From Rickettsiaceae bacterium (GTDB lineage Bacteria > Pseudomonadota > Alphaproteobacteria > Rickettsiales > Rickettsiaceae): 64,000 bases of DNA. Location of the stretch: positions 110,001 through 174,000 of the forward strand of contig JACKKP010000001.1 in the NCBI GenBank assembly GCA_024236375.1. The letters are read 5' to 3'. Under the pieces are notes generated by a model. That model saw only the letters and a program-made list of their open reading frames with translations. It was not told where the DNA came from and made no database searches. Shown one piece after another: positions 8,834-18,712 of the stretch; positions within the stretch are counted from its first letter, which is position 1; the number at the start of each line of letters is the position of its first letter. The translations under genes and the position numbers were made by a program.

Positions 8834-9310
8834 ATGTCTAGACGTCATGCGGCTGTAAAAAGGGAAATTGCTCCTGATGCAAAATATAATAGCGTTTTGC
8901 TCTCTAAATTCATTAATAATATTATGAAAGAGGGGAAAAAAGCTTTAGCTGAAAAAATAGTTTATGGTGCTTTTGAAAAATTAGAACAAAAGCAAGGATT
9001 GGATCCGTATAAAATTTTTACTGATTCTATGCAAAACGTAAAGCCTTATTTAGAGGTGAAATCAGTGAGAGTGGGTGGTGCTAATTATCAGGTTCCATCT
9101 CCTGTAGATGAAAGAAGAGGTTATGCTTTAGCAATTAGATGGATTATTGCTGCCGCTGTGAAACGCTCTGGTAGAACTATGACTGATAAATTAGCTGACG
9201 AATTATTTGATGCAGCAAATAATAGGGGTTCATCTATTAAAAAACGTGAAGATACCCATAAAATGGCAGAAGCTAATAAGGCATTCGCGCATTTTGCTCA
9301 AAGATCATAA
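8834..9310 (+). CDS. rpsG: 30S ribosomal protein S7
   Basis: This 158-residue protein is the primary 16S rRNA-binding protein that nucleates assembly of the 30S head. The start (MSRRHAAVKREI) and the signature VRVGGANYQVPSPVDERR (about residues 76-93) are typical, as is the C-terminal RWIIAAAVKRSG helix region. It is co-transcribed between rpsL and fusA, with 12 bp to the fusA start. Confidence 0.97.
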   Translation: MSRRHAAVKREIAPDAKYNSVLLSKFINNIMKEGKKALAEKIVYGAFEKLEQKQGLDPYKIFTDSMQNVKPYLEVKSVRVGGANYQVPSPVDERRGYALAIRWIIAAAVKRSGRTMTDKLADELFDAANNRGSSIKKREDTHKMAEANKAFAHFAQRS

Positions 9311-9322
9311 AGAAGGATTATC

Positions 9323-11392
9323 ATGTTAAATAACAATTTATCAAATGTACGTAATATCGGTATCTGTGCTCATATTGATGCTGGTAAAACTACTACTACC
9401 GAACGTATATTATATTATACAGGTAAGTCTCACAACATAGGAGAGGTGCACGAAGGTGGTGCTACTATGGATTGGATGGAGCAGGAGCAAGAAAGAGGTA
9501 TTACTATTACTTCTGCTGCTACAACTTGTTTTTGGCAGGGGAAAAAAATTAATATTATTGATACTCCAGGTCACGTAGATTTTACTATTGAAGTAGAAAG
9601 ATCTCTCAAGGTTCTAGATGGTGCTATTACAGTATTTGATGGTGTGGCTGGGGTAGAGCCTCAATCGGAAACCGTGTGGAGGCAAGCTGATAAATATGGT
9701 GTTCCGAGAATGTGTTTTGTAAATAAAATGGACAGAGATGGGGCAAATTTTTATCGTTGTGTATCCATGATTTCTGATCGTTTGGGAGCAAATCCATTAG
9801 TGATACAGCTACCAGTTGGAGTTGAAAAGGATTTCAGGGGTATAATAGATTTAGTTAAAATGAAAGCAGTGATCTGGTCTGGTGGTGACTTAGGTGCAAG
9901 TTTTGATTATGAAGAAATCCCTCAAGAATTAGTTGCCGAAGCTAAAAAATATAGAGAAAAATTATTAGAAACTGCCGTAGAAGTTGATGATGAATTATGT
10001 GAAAAATACTTAAGCGGTGAAGAATTGTCAGAAGACGAAATTAAACGTTGTATTAGGAAAGGTACAATTAACGGTAATTTTGTTGCGGTAATGTGTGGTA
10101 CTGCTTTTAAAAACAAAGGTGTACAGCCTTTGTTGGATGCTGTGGTAGATTATTTACCTTCTCCTATCGATGTTCCTCCTATTAAGGCTATTGATTCAAA
10201 AACAAGTGAAGAAATAAAAGTACAAAATGATATAAATGCGCCTTTTTCAGGTTTAGCGTTTAAAATTATGACGGATCCTTATGTGGGTTCTTTAACTTTT
10301 GTTAGAATCTATTCTGGTAAATTACAAGCTGGTTCTGGAGTGGTGAATGTAGTAAAGAATCAAAAAGAACGTGTAGGTCGTATGTTACTTATGCATGCGA
10401 ATAATCGTGAAGATATTAAGGAGGCGGTAGCGGGTGATATCATAGCAATTGCTGGTCTTAAGAATACTACTACTGGTGACACTTTATGTGAGCCTGGTTA
10501 TAATGTGATATTAGAACGAATGGATTTCCCAGAGCCTGTTATACAATTAGCAGTAGAGCCAAAATCAACTGCTGATCAAGAGAAAATGGGTATAGCACTA
10601 TCAAAATTAGCCTCAGAAGATCCGTCTTTAAGAGTGTTTACAGATGAAAGTGGTCAAACTAATATTGCTGGAATGGGTGAGCTTCATTTAGAGATTATTG
10701 TTGATCGAATGAAACGAGAATTTAAAGTAGAAGCTAATATTGGTGCACCTGAAGTAGCTTATCGTGAGACTATTACTAGTGCTACTGATATTGATTACAC
10801 TCATAAGAAACAATCTGGTGGAGCTGGTCAATTCGCTAGAGTAAAAATTAAATTTGAGCCTGGTGAGACTGGTAGTGGTTTTGTATTTGAAAGTAAGATT
10901 GTAGGTGGGTCTATACCTAAAGAATTTATTCCCGGTGTCGAGAAAGGGTTGCAAAATATCATGAATACAGGTGTGGTTGCGGGTTACCCAGTGATTGATT
11001 TTAAAGCCACATTAGTAGATGGAGCATTCCATGATGTCGACTCTAGTGTGTTAGCGTTTGAAATAGCTGCTAAAGCTGCCTTTAGAGAAGGTATGGCCAA
11101 GGCTAATCCGAAATTACTTGAACCTATAATGAAGGTTGAAGTGGTGACTCCAGAAGATTATATGGGGGATATTATTGGTGACTTGAATAGTAGACGAGGT
11201 TCAATTCAGAGTATGGAGCCGAGATCAAATGCGCAAGTAATTACTGCTCATGTACCCTTATCGGAGATGTTTGGTTATGTGAATACTTTAAGATCTATGT
11301 CTCAAGGGCGTGCGCAATATAGTATGGAATTTGACCATTATGCTCAAGTACCTCAACATGTTGTGGACGAAATATTAAAAAAACAAAAGTAA
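9323..11392 (+). CDS. fusA: Elongation factor G
   Basis: This 689-residue translational GTPase drives ribosomal translocation. G1 is AHIDAGKTT (16-24), G3 is DTPGHVDF, G4 is NKMD, and domains II-V follow (for example MGELHLEIIVDRM in III and the C-terminal EMFGYVNTLRSMSQGRA in V). It has full length and no break. A good Shine-Dalgarno, AGAAGGA, sits 7 bp upstream. Unlike many proteobacteria, tuf does not follow; tRNA-Trp and secE do, as in Rickettsia. Confidence 0.98.
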   Translation: MLNNNLSNVRNIGICAHIDAGKTTTTERILYYTGKSHNIGEVHEGGATMDWMEQEQERGITITSAATTCFWQGKKINIIDTPGHVDFTIEVERSLKVLDGAITVFDGVAGVEPQSETVWRQADKYGVPRMCFVNKMDRDGANFYRCVSMISDRLGANPLVIQLPVGVEKDFRGIIDLVKMKAVIWSGGDLGASFDYEEIPQELVAEAKKYREKLLETAVEVDDELCEKYLSGEELSEDEIKRCIRKGTINGNFVAVMCGTAFKNKGVQPLLDAVVDYLPSPIDVPPIKAIDSKTSEEIKVQNDINAPFSGLAFKIMTDPYVGSLTFVRIYSGKLQAGSGVVNVVKNQKERVGRMLLMHANNREDIKEAVAGDIIAIAGLKNTTTGDTLCEPGYNVILERMDFPEPVIQLAVEPKSTADQEKMGIALSKLASEDPSLRVFTDESGQTNIAGMGELHLEIIVDRMKREFKVEANIGAPEVAYRETITSATDIDYTHKKQSGGAGQFARVKIKFEPGETGSGFVFESKIVGGSIPKEFIPGVEKGLQNIMNTGVVAGYPVIDFKATLVDGAFHDVDSSVLAFEIAAKAAFREGMAKANPKLLEPIMKVEVVTPEDYMGDIIGDLNSRRGSIQSMEPRSNAQVITAHVPLSEMFGYVNTLRSMSQGRAQYSMEFDHYAQVPQHVVDEILKKQK

Positions 11393-11438
11393 TCAATATA
11401 TCTAAAAATAAATATTGATTGTCTTGGCCAAATATGAT

Positions 11439-11514
11439 AGGAGTGTAGCTCAATTGGTAGAGCGCCGGTCTCCAAAACCGGAGGTTGCGGGTTCGATGCC
11501 TGTCACTCCTGCCA
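11439..11514 (+). tRNA. trnW: tRNA-Trp (anticodon CCA)
   Basis: A complete cloverleaf is visible: acceptor AGGAGTG (11439-11445) pairs with CACTCCT (11504-11510), the discriminator is G, and the CCA end is encoded (11512-11514). The D-arm is GCTCAATTGGTAGAGC and the anticodon stem CCGGT/ACCGG holds loop CTCCAAA. The T-stem GCGGG/CCTGT includes two G-U pairs. Position 60 of the T-loop is G rather than the usual pyrimidine. The gene lies between fusA and secE, the rickettsial arrangement. Confidence 0.97.
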
Positions 11515-11554
11515 TGTAATAGTAGTAGTGCCAAATATAAGTAATAAATAATAT

Positions 11555-11755
11555 ATGATAAAAATAGGAGAAATAATAAAATTTTTTGATCAGGTGAAAC
11601 AAGAGGCAAAAAAAATCACTTGGCCTGATAAAAAAGATTTAATGACTTCTGGGTCTATAGTTATTGTATCAGTTTTGATTTTTAGCTTGATAACGATGCT
11701 TTTAGACTATACTATACATAACTTCGTGGATTTTTTATTAAATATTGGTAAGTAG
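11555..11755 (+). CDS. secE: Preprotein translocase subunit SecE
   Basis: This 66-residue short-form SecE has the conserved amphipathic helix FDQVKQEAKKITWPDKKDL (11-29) and a single transmembrane helix (about 32-52). It clamps SecY in the SecYEG channel. It starts 40 bp after tRNA-Trp and precedes nusG by 22 bp, the standard order. Confidence 0.95.
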   Translation: MIKIGEIIKFFDQVKQEAKKITWPDKKDLMTSGSIVIVSVLIFSLITMLLDYTIHNFVDFLLNIGK

Positions 11756-11777
11756 TTAAATATATTAAGTATTAAGT

Positions 11778-12308
11778 ATGAGTAAGTGGTATGTCCTTTA
11801 TACGGTTTCTGGATCAGAAAAAAAAGTAAAAAGGATGATTGAGGAACAAGTAGAAAAAAATCAAATGTCACATGACATTCAAGAAATTGTTGTTCCTGTG
11901 GTGGAAATGCCTGAAATAAAAAGAGGCAAAAAAGTTATCACTGAAAAAAAGATTATGTCTGGCTATATGTTGATTAAAATGAATATGACAGATGCATCTT
12001 GGCACTTAGTAAAATCTGTAGCTGGTACTGTTGGTTTTTTAGGTAGTAAAACTACTCCTCATCCATTAACGGAAGAAGAAGCAAAATCCATGTTTGCTCA
12101 GTTGCAAGTGCAAGCTAAGACAGCAAGTGAGTCAAGTATTTATAGTCCTGGTGATAAGGTAACAGTGATAGATGGACCTTTTGATACGTTCTCTGGTGTT
12201 GTAGAAGAAGTAGATGTTGTGAATCAGTCTGTCAAAGTGCTATTTTTAATTTTTGGTAAAGCGACGCCAATAGAATTAAATTTTACTCAAATAAAAAAAG
12301 AACAATAA
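11778..12308 (+). CDS. nusG: Transcription termination/antitermination factor NusG
   Basis: This 176-residue protein has the N-terminal NGN domain (MSKWYVLYTVSGSEKKV, VEMPEIKRGKKV, SGYMLIKM) and the C-terminal KOW domain near residue 125 (SPGDKVTVIDGPFDTFSGVV). It links RNA polymerase to Rho or the ribosome. It is cotranscribed with secE and rplK. Confidence 0.97.
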   Translation: MSKWYVLYTVSGSEKKVKRMIEEQVEKNQMSHDIQEIVVPVVEMPEIKRGKKVITEKKIMSGYMLIKMNMTDASWHLVKSVAGTVGFLGSKTTPHPLTEEEAKSMFAQLQVQAKTASESSIYSPGDKVTVIDGPFDTFSGVVEEVDVVNQSVKVLFLIFGKATPIELNFTQIKKEQ

Positions 12309-12326
12309 AGTAATTAGAGATAAGTC

Positions 12327-12755
12327 ATGGCAAAGAAAATAACAGGTTATATCAAACTGACTATCAAGGCAGGAAAAGCTAATCCATCACCCCCAGTAGG
12401 TCCAGCACTTGGTCAAAAAGGTGTTAATATCATGAACTTCTGTAAAGAATTTAACGCTGCTACAGCCTCATTTGAAGCTGATATGCCTGTTCCAGTGGTT
12501 ATAACAGTATATGCTGACAAGAGTTTTACTTTTGAAACAAAAACTCCTCCAGCTTCTTTCTTTTTAAAGAAATATGCAAATATTTCCAAAGGTTCTGGTT
12601 TAACCAAGAAAGAAGGATTTGTAGGGAAAGTGACTATGGATGATTGTAGAGCTATTGCAAAAATAAAAATGCAAGACCTCAATGCAAATGACTTAGAAGC
12701 TGGTGCAAAAATTATCAGGGGTTCTGCTGAATCCATGGGTATTGAAGTAGTATAA
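12327..12755 (+). CDS. rplK: 50S ribosomal protein L11
   Basis: This 142-residue protein forms the GTPase-associated centre with 23S rRNA and the L10/L12 stalk. The start GYIKLTIKAGKANPSPPVGP and the PALGQKGVNIMNFCKEFN segment are diagnostic, and the C-terminal RNA-binding domain is complete. It lies 18 bp after nusG and 20 bp before rplA. Confidence 0.97.
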   Translation: MAKKITGYIKLTIKAGKANPSPPVGPALGQKGVNIMNFCKEFNAATASFEADMPVPVVITVYADKSFTFETKTPPASFFLKKYANISKGSGLTKKEGFVGKVTMDDCRAIAKIKMQDLNANDLEAGAKIIRGSAESMGIEVV

Positions 12756-12775
12756 AGCGAAATTTAGATAAGATT

Positions 12776-13459
12776 ATGGGTAAAAAACTAGAAGCTATAA
12801 AGCAAAAATTAGATAAAAATAAAATTTTTTCACTGCAGGAAGCTATTGCATCAATCAAGGATAATAAAGTTGCTAATTTTGATGAAACTTTAGATATTGC
12901 TATAAAATTAGGTGTAGATCCAAGGCACTCTGATCAAATGGTAAGAGGTATTGTGTCTCTCCCTTCGGGTCTTGGTAAAGCTGTAAGAGTAGCTGTAATT
13001 TGTAAAGACGATAAAGCGGCAGATGCTAAGTCACAAGGTGCTGACATAATAGGTTCTTTGGATGTTATAGAAGCAATTAAAGCTGGTAAGGTAGATTTTG
13101 ATGTTTGCATCGCTACTCCTGATATGATGGGTATGATTGGTCAAGTAGCGCGTATATTAGGTCCTAAAGGATTGATGCCAAATCCGAAATTGGGAACAGT
13201 TACTACTGATATTGCTACTGCAGTTAAAAATGCAAAAAGTGGGCAGGTAGAATATCGAGTTGAAAAAGCAGGTATCGTGCATGCTGGACTTGGCAAAATA
13301 TCATTTTCTGTTGAAGATTTGATAGCTAATGTAAAAGCATTTATTGACTCTGTCGTAAAAGCAAAACCTAGCGGAGCAAAAGGCGTCTATTTGAGAAAAA
13401 TCACTATGTCTTCTACTATGGGGGTTGCTCATAAGATTGATTTATCAACAGTTTTATAA
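12776..13459 (+). CDS. rplA: 50S ribosomal protein L1
   Basis: This 227-residue L1-stalk protein has the typical FDETLDIAIKLGVDPRHSDQ segment, the domain II segment MGMIGQVARILGPKGLMPNP and the domain I return VEYRVEKAGIVHAGLGK. Length and domains are complete. In other bacteria L1 represses the L11-L1 operon; no leader mimic was identified here. The rplJ start follows after 21 bp. Confidence 0.97.
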   Translation: MGKKLEAIKQKLDKNKIFSLQEAIASIKDNKVANFDETLDIAIKLGVDPRHSDQMVRGIVSLPSGLGKAVRVAVICKDDKAADAKSQGADIIGSLDVIEAIKAGKVDFDVCIATPDMMGMIGQVARILGPKGLMPNPKLGTVTTDIATAVKNAKSGQVEYRVEKAGIVHAGLGKISFSVEDLIANVKAFIDSVVKAKPSGAKGVYLRKITMSSTMGVAHKIDLSTVL

Positions 13460-13480
13460 ACAAATTGAAGAGAGAAAACA

Positions 13481-13987
13481 GTGTCAAAGTCTAAAAAAAA
13501 ATCTTGTATAGAAGAGTTAGAGAAAATTTATTCTGAGTCTCGTTCTATAATTGTAACTCATTATCATGGTTTGACGGTAGAAGATGTAACTAAATTGCGT
13601 CGTTCTTTAAAAGAAAAAGGAGCCGAATTTAAAGTAGTTAAAAATACTCTAGTAAATATAGCTGCTAATAATTCGAATACAACACATGATAAAAATATGT
13701 ATGCTGGACCAACGGCAATAGCTTATTCTCGTGATGAGATTGCTGCCGCTAAATGTGTGGTTGAATTTACAAAAACTAACGATAAACTTAAAATAGTTGG
13801 TGGTTTAGTAAATCATTCTTTGGTCAATGTCCAAACTATTAGTCATTTAGCTAATTTACCTTCTATGGATGAACTAAGAGGGAAGTTAATTGGATTAATA
13901 CAAGCTCCAGCATCAAAATTAGCAAGAGTAATTCAAACTCCTGCTGGTACATTGGCAAGAGTTTTTAAAGCTTATGCTGATAAATAA
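13481..13987 (+). CDS. rplJ: 50S ribosomal protein L10
   Basis: This 168-residue protein anchors L7/L12 dimers on the ribosome stalk. The start codon is GTG, supported by the AAGAGAGAA purine stretch just before it. The conserved YHGLTVEDVTKLRRSLKEKG segment and the KVVKNTLVNIA motif are present, and the C-terminal L12-binding helix (LARVIQTPAGTLARVFKAYA) is intact. Confidence 0.96.
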   Translation: MSKSKKKSCIEELEKIYSESRSIIVTHYHGLTVEDVTKLRRSLKEKGAEFKVVKNTLVNIAANNSNTTHDKNMYAGPTAIAYSRDEIAAAKCVVEFTKTNDKLKIVGGLVNHSLVNVQTISHLANLPSMDELRGKLIGLIQAPASKLARVIQTPAGTLARVFKAYADK

Positions 13988-14021
13988 TAGATATTTAATA
14001 TTAAACTAAAGGAAAAGAACT

Positions 14022-14393
14022 ATGGCAAATATAGAAAAACTTGCAGAAGAATTATCATTATTAACAGTGCTCGAAGCAGCAGACCTTTCAAAATTATTAG
14101 AAGAAAAATGGGGTGTCTCAGCTGCTGCGCCTGTTGCTGCTATGGCTGCTCCTACCGCAGCGGCGGCAGTAGCTGAAGAAAAAACAGAATTTGATGTGAT
14201 CTTAGCTAGTGTAGGTGAGCAAAAAATTAATGTGATTAAAGTAGTAAGAGCTATTACTGGTCTTGGTTTAAAAGAAGCCAAAGATTTAGTAGATGGCGCG
14301 CCTTCACCAATTAAGCAAGCTGTATCAAAAGCTGATGCTGATAAAATGAAAGCTGAATTAGAGGAAGCTGGTGCAAAAGTAGAAATAAAATAA
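14022..14393 (+). CDS. rplL: 50S ribosomal protein L7/L12
   Basis: This 123-residue stalk protein recruits translational GTPases. The N-terminal dimerisation domain (residues 1-35) leads to an Ala-rich hinge (about 38-53) and the C-terminal domain with FDVILASVGEQKINVIK and the factor-binding helix GLGLKEAKDLVDGAP. A clear Shine-Dalgarno, AAAGGAAAAG, precedes the ATG. Confidence 0.97.
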   Translation: MANIEKLAEELSLLTVLEAADLSKLLEEKWGVSAAAPVAAMAAPTAAAAVAEEKTEFDVILASVGEQKINVIKVVRAITGLGLKEAKDLVDGAPSPIKQAVSKADADKMKAELEEAGAKVEIK

Positions 14394-14424
14394 TTTTTAT
14401 ATTTCGTTACATTTTAGCAATCAA

Positions 14425-14472
14425 GGGTAGAATACTTAAATAATCAATAATGTGTTAAAAAGTTTTCTGCCC
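14425..14472 (+). promoter_or_regulatory. Stem-loop between rplL and rpoB (possible attenuator)
   Basis: GGGTAGAA (14425-14432) can pair with TTCTGCCC (14465-14472), one pair being G-U, around a 32-nt AT-rich loop. It sits in the 137-bp rplL-rpoB gap, where other bacteria have an attenuator or RNase III site that lowers rpoBC expression. Only the pairing is seen; the role is inferred. Confidence 0.3.
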
Positions 14473-14530
14473 AAAATTAATAATTTTGTTATACAGCAAC
14501 ATTATACATTAAAAAATATCTGGAGACTCT

Positions 14531-17500
14531 ATGCTTGAATCCTTACACACCAGTAAGCGACTTAGAAAAAATTTCGGTCAAATTAATTCTGTAGCAACTA
14601 TACCAAGTCTTATTGAGATTCAAAAACAATCTTACAATAATCATTTTTTGCAATTAAATATTGCTGATAATCAAAGAAAAAATATAGGTCTACAAAATGT
14701 TCTAAATTCTATTTTTCCTATTAGGGATAGTTCTAATAGTTCTGTTTTAGAATTTGTAAGATATAGATTTGATGCGCCTAAATTCGATGTTGAAGAATGC
14801 ATCCAAAGGGGCTTGAGTTATGTAGCTAGTTTAAGAGTAACACTCAGACTCAGTGTATGGGATAATGATGAATTAACGGGTGCAAAAGAGATCAGGGGTA
14901 TCAAAGAACAGGAAGTATATATTGGTGATGTACCTTTCATGACAGATAATGCTACCTTTGTTATTAATGGTACAGAACGCGTGATAGTATCACAAATGCA
15001 TAGGTCTCCAGGGGGATTTTTCTATCATGATGAAGGAAAAGTACATTCTTCTGGTAAATTTTTATATTCTGCTAGAATTATTCCTTATCGTGGTTCTTGG
15101 TTAGATTTTGAGTTCGATGCAAAAGATATAATATTCTTTAGGATTGATAGAAAAAGGAAATTGCCAGTATCTACTTTACTTTACGCCCTTGGTATGAGTA
15201 GACAAGAAATTTTAGATACTTATTATGATAAAGAAAAGCATCTCATATCTAAAGATGGCTGGATAAAAGATTTTAGTCTTGATAATGTGATTATTAGAAG
15301 ATTAACTACAGATTTAGTTAATGCAGATACTAAAGAAATATTGCTTGATGCCGGCCAAAAAATTACCCCGCGTTTAGCAAAAAAATTCATTGAAAATGGT
15401 TTAAAGCGTATTTTAATTCAAGATGATGAGTTAGTGGGACATTATCTTGCTCAAGATATCATCGATATTGAAAGTGGTGAAGTATTGGTCAAATCAGGAG
15501 AACAAATCACTGAAGATATAGTAAAAGCCATTAGATCAGCCCAAATAAAAGAAATTTTTACACTTAAAATTCCTTTTCAGACTCAAGCATATATTCGTAA
15601 TACAATTGAATCTGATAAAAATTATAATTATGATTCGGCATTAATAGATATATTTAGGGTGTTAAGACCAGGCGAACCTCCAACAGTTGAAGCTGGCGAA
15701 ATTATGCTTAAAGGTCTATTTTTTGATGAAGCGAGATATGATTTATCAGTAGTTGGTAGAATTAAGCTGAATTCTAGATTAAATATTAATGAGCCAGAAG
15801 AAAATACTTGTTTGTCGCATGAAGATATAAAAGCGATGATCAGATTATTAGTGGAAATAAAAGATGGCAAAGGATCTATTGATGATATAGATCACCTAGG
15901 TAATAGAAGAGTAAGGTCTGTCGGAGAATTAGTAGAAAATCAGTTTCGTATTGGTTTAGTCCGCATGGAAAAAGCCATTATTGAGAGAATGGGTGCAGTA
16001 GAAATAGATACTGTTATGCCTCAAGATTTGATTAATTCAAAAGTTCTAACTTCGGTTGTTAAAGAGTTTTTCAGCATTTCACAATTATCTCAATTTATGG
16101 ATCAAACAAATCCGTTATCTGAGATAACCCATAAAAGAAGATTATCTGCGTTAGGCCCAGGAGGGGTAAGTCGTGATAGAGTTGGTTTTGAAGTACGTGA
16201 TGTGCATCCTACTCATTATGGACGTATATGCCCTATTGAAACTCCAGAAGGGCAGAATATAGGGCTAATTAACTCAATGTCTACTTATGCCAGGGTGAAT
16301 AAATATGGTTTTATCGAAAGTCCATATAGAAAAGTAAAAGATGGATATGTGACTGATGAAGTAGTATATTTATCTGCTATTGATGAAGCGAAATATAAGA
16401 TTGCACAAGCTGACATGAAAATTGCTTCTGATGGGCGTATTGAATCAGAGCTTGTTAGTTGTCGTTTTGAAACGGGGAATTTTGTTTCTGTTTCCCCCCA
16501 AGAGGTGGATTATGTCGATGTGACGCCTATGCAAGTAGTATCTGTTGCTGCATCACTAATTCCATTTTTAGAAAATGATGATGCTAACCGTGCTTTGATG
16601 GGATCTAACATGCAACGTCAAGCTGTTCCATTAATTTCTACAGAAGCGCCATTTGTTGGTACTGGTATTGAAGGTGTAGTAGCAAAAGATTCAGGTGCTG
16701 CAGTAATTGCAGCGCATAGCGGAATAGTTGTAGAAGTAGATTCAGAAAGAATAGTAATTCAATCCTCGGTTCGTAAAGAAAAAGGTGCGCCAGAGGTAGA
16801 TATTTATAATTTAATGAAATATCGTAAATCAAACCACAATACTTGTATCAATCAAAAACCACTAGTACATGTTGGTCAAACTGTGGCATCAGGTGAAATT
16901 ATTGCTGATGGTCCAGCGATTGATAAAGGTGAAATAGCATTAGGAAGAAACATGCTAGTAGCTTTTATCCCATGGCGTGGTTATAATTTCGAGGATTCAA
17001 TATTAGTTTCAGAAAGAATTGTAAAAGATGATGTATTTACTTCTATCCATATTGAAGAATTTGAAGTTGTAGCACGTGATACTAGGTTGGGACCTGAGGA
17101 GATCACACGTGATATGCCAAATGTAAGTGATGAAGCGTTGCGTCATTTAGATGAAGTCGGAATAGTTCATGTTGGGGCAGAAATCAAAGCTGGTGACATT
17201 TTAGTGGGTAAAGTAACTCCTAAAAGCGAATCTCCAATTACTCCTGAAGAAAAATTACTTAGAGCAATTTTTGGAGAAAAAGCTTCCGATGTCAGAGATA
17301 GTTCTTTATATGCACCTCCAGGAGTATCAGGAACTGTAGTTGAGGTACGTATCTTATCGCGCAGAGGTGTAGAAAAAGATGAGCGTGCAATTGCAATCGA
17401 AAAGCAGCAAATAGAAAAATTTTCTAAAGATAGAGATGATGAAATCAGAATTATTGATAAATTCGTTTTTATGCGTTTACGCAAAATGCTTTTAGATCAA

Positions 17501-18628
17501 GTGATTGTGAGTGGCCCTAAATCTGTAAAGGCTGGACAAAAGATTGATCACAAATTATTAGAATCTCTTTCTCAAGGTCAATATTGGCAGTTAATTGTTG
17601 AGGATGAAAAGATTATGAGTGAAATTGCTCAGATCAAGCAACAATATGACGAAAAGAAAGATCAGCTTAATAAGAATTTTAATAGTAAAGTTGAAAAATT
17701 GCAAAGTGGCGATGATTTGCCTCAAGGAGCATTGAAAGTCGTAAAAGTTTATATTGCTACTAAGCATAAACTTCAACCAGGTGATAAAATGGCTGGTCGT
17801 CACGGTAATAAAGGTGTAATATCACGTATTATGCCTGAAGAAGATATGCCATTTTTAGAAGATGGAACCGTAATAGATGTTGTGCTCAATCCATTAGGTC
17901 TACCTTCTCGAATGAATGTAGGACAAATTCTAGAAACACACCTTGGTTGGGCTGCTAAACAGCTTGGTAACAAGGTGGGTGAGATGTTAGAACAATATAG
18001 TAATAATGAAATTGATGTCGACTCTATCAAAGATTTTGTTAAAAAGATTTATAATAAAGAAAATCTCATTAAAGATATTGATAATACCTCTAAAGAGGAA
18101 TTTTTAGAATTTTGTAACAATATTAAAGCTGGAGTGCATTTTGCTACACCGGTTTTTGATGGAGCAAAAGTAGAAGGTGTCAAATCAATGTTAAAATTAG
18201 CTGATCAAGATGAATCTGGTCAGATTAGATTGATCGATGGTAGAACAGGTGAATATTTTGATCGTTATGTTACAGTAGGATATAAATATATACTTAAACT
18301 TCATCATTTAGTTGATAATAAGATCCACGCAAGGTCTATAGGTCCTTATAGCTTAGTAACGCAGCAACCACTTGGTGGTAAATCCCACTTTGGAGGTCAG
18401 CGTTTTGGAGAAATGGAGGTGTGGGCATTGGAAGCATATGGTGCAGCCTTTACATTACAAGAATTATTAACTGTTAAATCTGATGACGTTAATGGTCGAA
18501 TAAAAATGTATGAAAATATAGTAAAAGGTAATCATAATTTTACTGCTGGCGTACCTGAGTCATTTAATGTAATGATTAAAGAATTCAGATCACTATGTTT
18601 GAACGTCCAATTAGAAGAGAATAAATAA
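14531..18628 (+). CDS. rpoB: RNA polymerase beta subunit
   Basis: This 1365-residue subunit is full length. The rifampicin-binding region reads SQLSQFMDQTNPLSEITHKR then RLSALGPGG, which is wild type at the positions equivalent to E. coli Asp516, His526 and Ser531. The conserved HPTHYGRICPIETPEGQNIG, GRNMLVAFIPWRGYNFEDSI and MAGRHGNKGVIS blocks and the C-terminal beta'-contact GGQRFGEMEVWALEAYGA are all present. The gene starts after a GGAGA Shine-Dalgarno and precedes rpoC by 84 bp. Confidence 0.98.
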   Translation: MLESLHTSKRLRKNFGQINSVATIPSLIEIQKQSYNNHFLQLNIADNQRKNIGLQNVLNSIFPIRDSSNSSVLEFVRYRFDAPKFDVEECIQRGLSYVASLRVTLRLSVWDNDELTGAKEIRGIKEQEVYIGDVPFMTDNATFVINGTERVIVSQMHRSPGGFFYHDEGKVHSSGKFLYSARIIPYRGSWLDFEFDAKDIIFFRIDRKRKLPVSTLLYALGMSRQEILDTYYDKEKHLISKDGWIKDFSLDNVIIRRLTTDLVNADTKEILLDAGQKITPRLAKKFIENGLKRILIQDDELVGHYLAQDIIDIESGEVLVKSGEQITEDIVKAIRSAQIKEIFTLKIPFQTQAYIRNTIESDKNYNYDSALIDIFRVLRPGEPPTVEAGEIMLKGLFFDEARYDLSVVGRIKLNSRLNINEPEENTCLSHEDIKAMIRLLVEIKDGKGSIDDIDHLGNRRVRSVGELVENQFRIGLVRMEKAIIERMGAVEIDTVMPQDLINSKVLTSVVKEFFSISQLSQFMDQTNPLSEITHKRRLSALGPGGVSRDRVGFEVRDVHPTHYGRICPIETPEGQNIGLINSMSTYARVNKYGFIESPYRKVKDGYVTDEVVYLSAIDEAKYKIAQADMKIASDGRIESELVSCRFETGNFVSVSPQEVDYVDVTPMQVVSVAASLIPFLENDDANRALMGSNMQRQAVPLISTEAPFVGTGIEGVVAKDSGAAVIAAHSGIVVEVDSERIVIQSSVRKEKGAPEVDIYNLMKYRKSNHNTCINQKPLVHVGQTVASGEIIADGPAIDKGEIALGRNMLVAFIPWRGYNFEDSILVSERIVKDDVFTSIHIEEFEVVARDTRLGPEEITRDMPNVSDEALRHLDEVGIVHVGAEIKAGDILVGKVTPKSESPITPEEKLLRAIFGEKASDVRDSSLYAPPGVSGTVVEVRILSRRGVEKDERAIAIEKQQIEKFSKDRDDEIRIIDKFVFMRLRKMLLDQVIVSGPKSVKAGQKIDHKLLESLSQGQYWQLIVEDEKIMSEIAQIKQQYDEKKDQLNKNFNSKVEKLQSGDDLPQGALKVVKVYIATKHKLQPGDKMAGRHGNKGVISRIMPEEDMPFLEDGTVIDVVLNPLGLPSRMNVGQILETHLGWAAKQLGNKVGEMLEQYSNNEIDVDSIKDFVKKIYNKENLIKDIDNTSKEEFLEFCNNIKAGVHFATPVFDGAKVEGVKSMLKLADQDESGQIRLIDGRTGEYFDRYVTVGYKYILKLHHLVDNKIHARSIGPYSLVTQQPLGGKSHFGGQRFGEMEVWALEAYGAAFTLQELLTVKSDDVNGRIKMYENIVKGNHNFTAGVPESFNVMIKEFRSLCLNVQLEENK

Positions 18629-18712
18629 ACTTATTCTCTAGCTTTTTGTTGAAAGTTTTTAATAATGCACTATTTTGCATTAAAAATGAGTTTATTTTGA
18701 GGAAAATTCATT

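Noticed and set aside
14006..14281. Minus-strand 91-residue frame opposite rplL, with many similar frames opposite rpoB, rpoC and rpsL
   Set aside because: All are reverse-strand shadows of strongly conserved genes.
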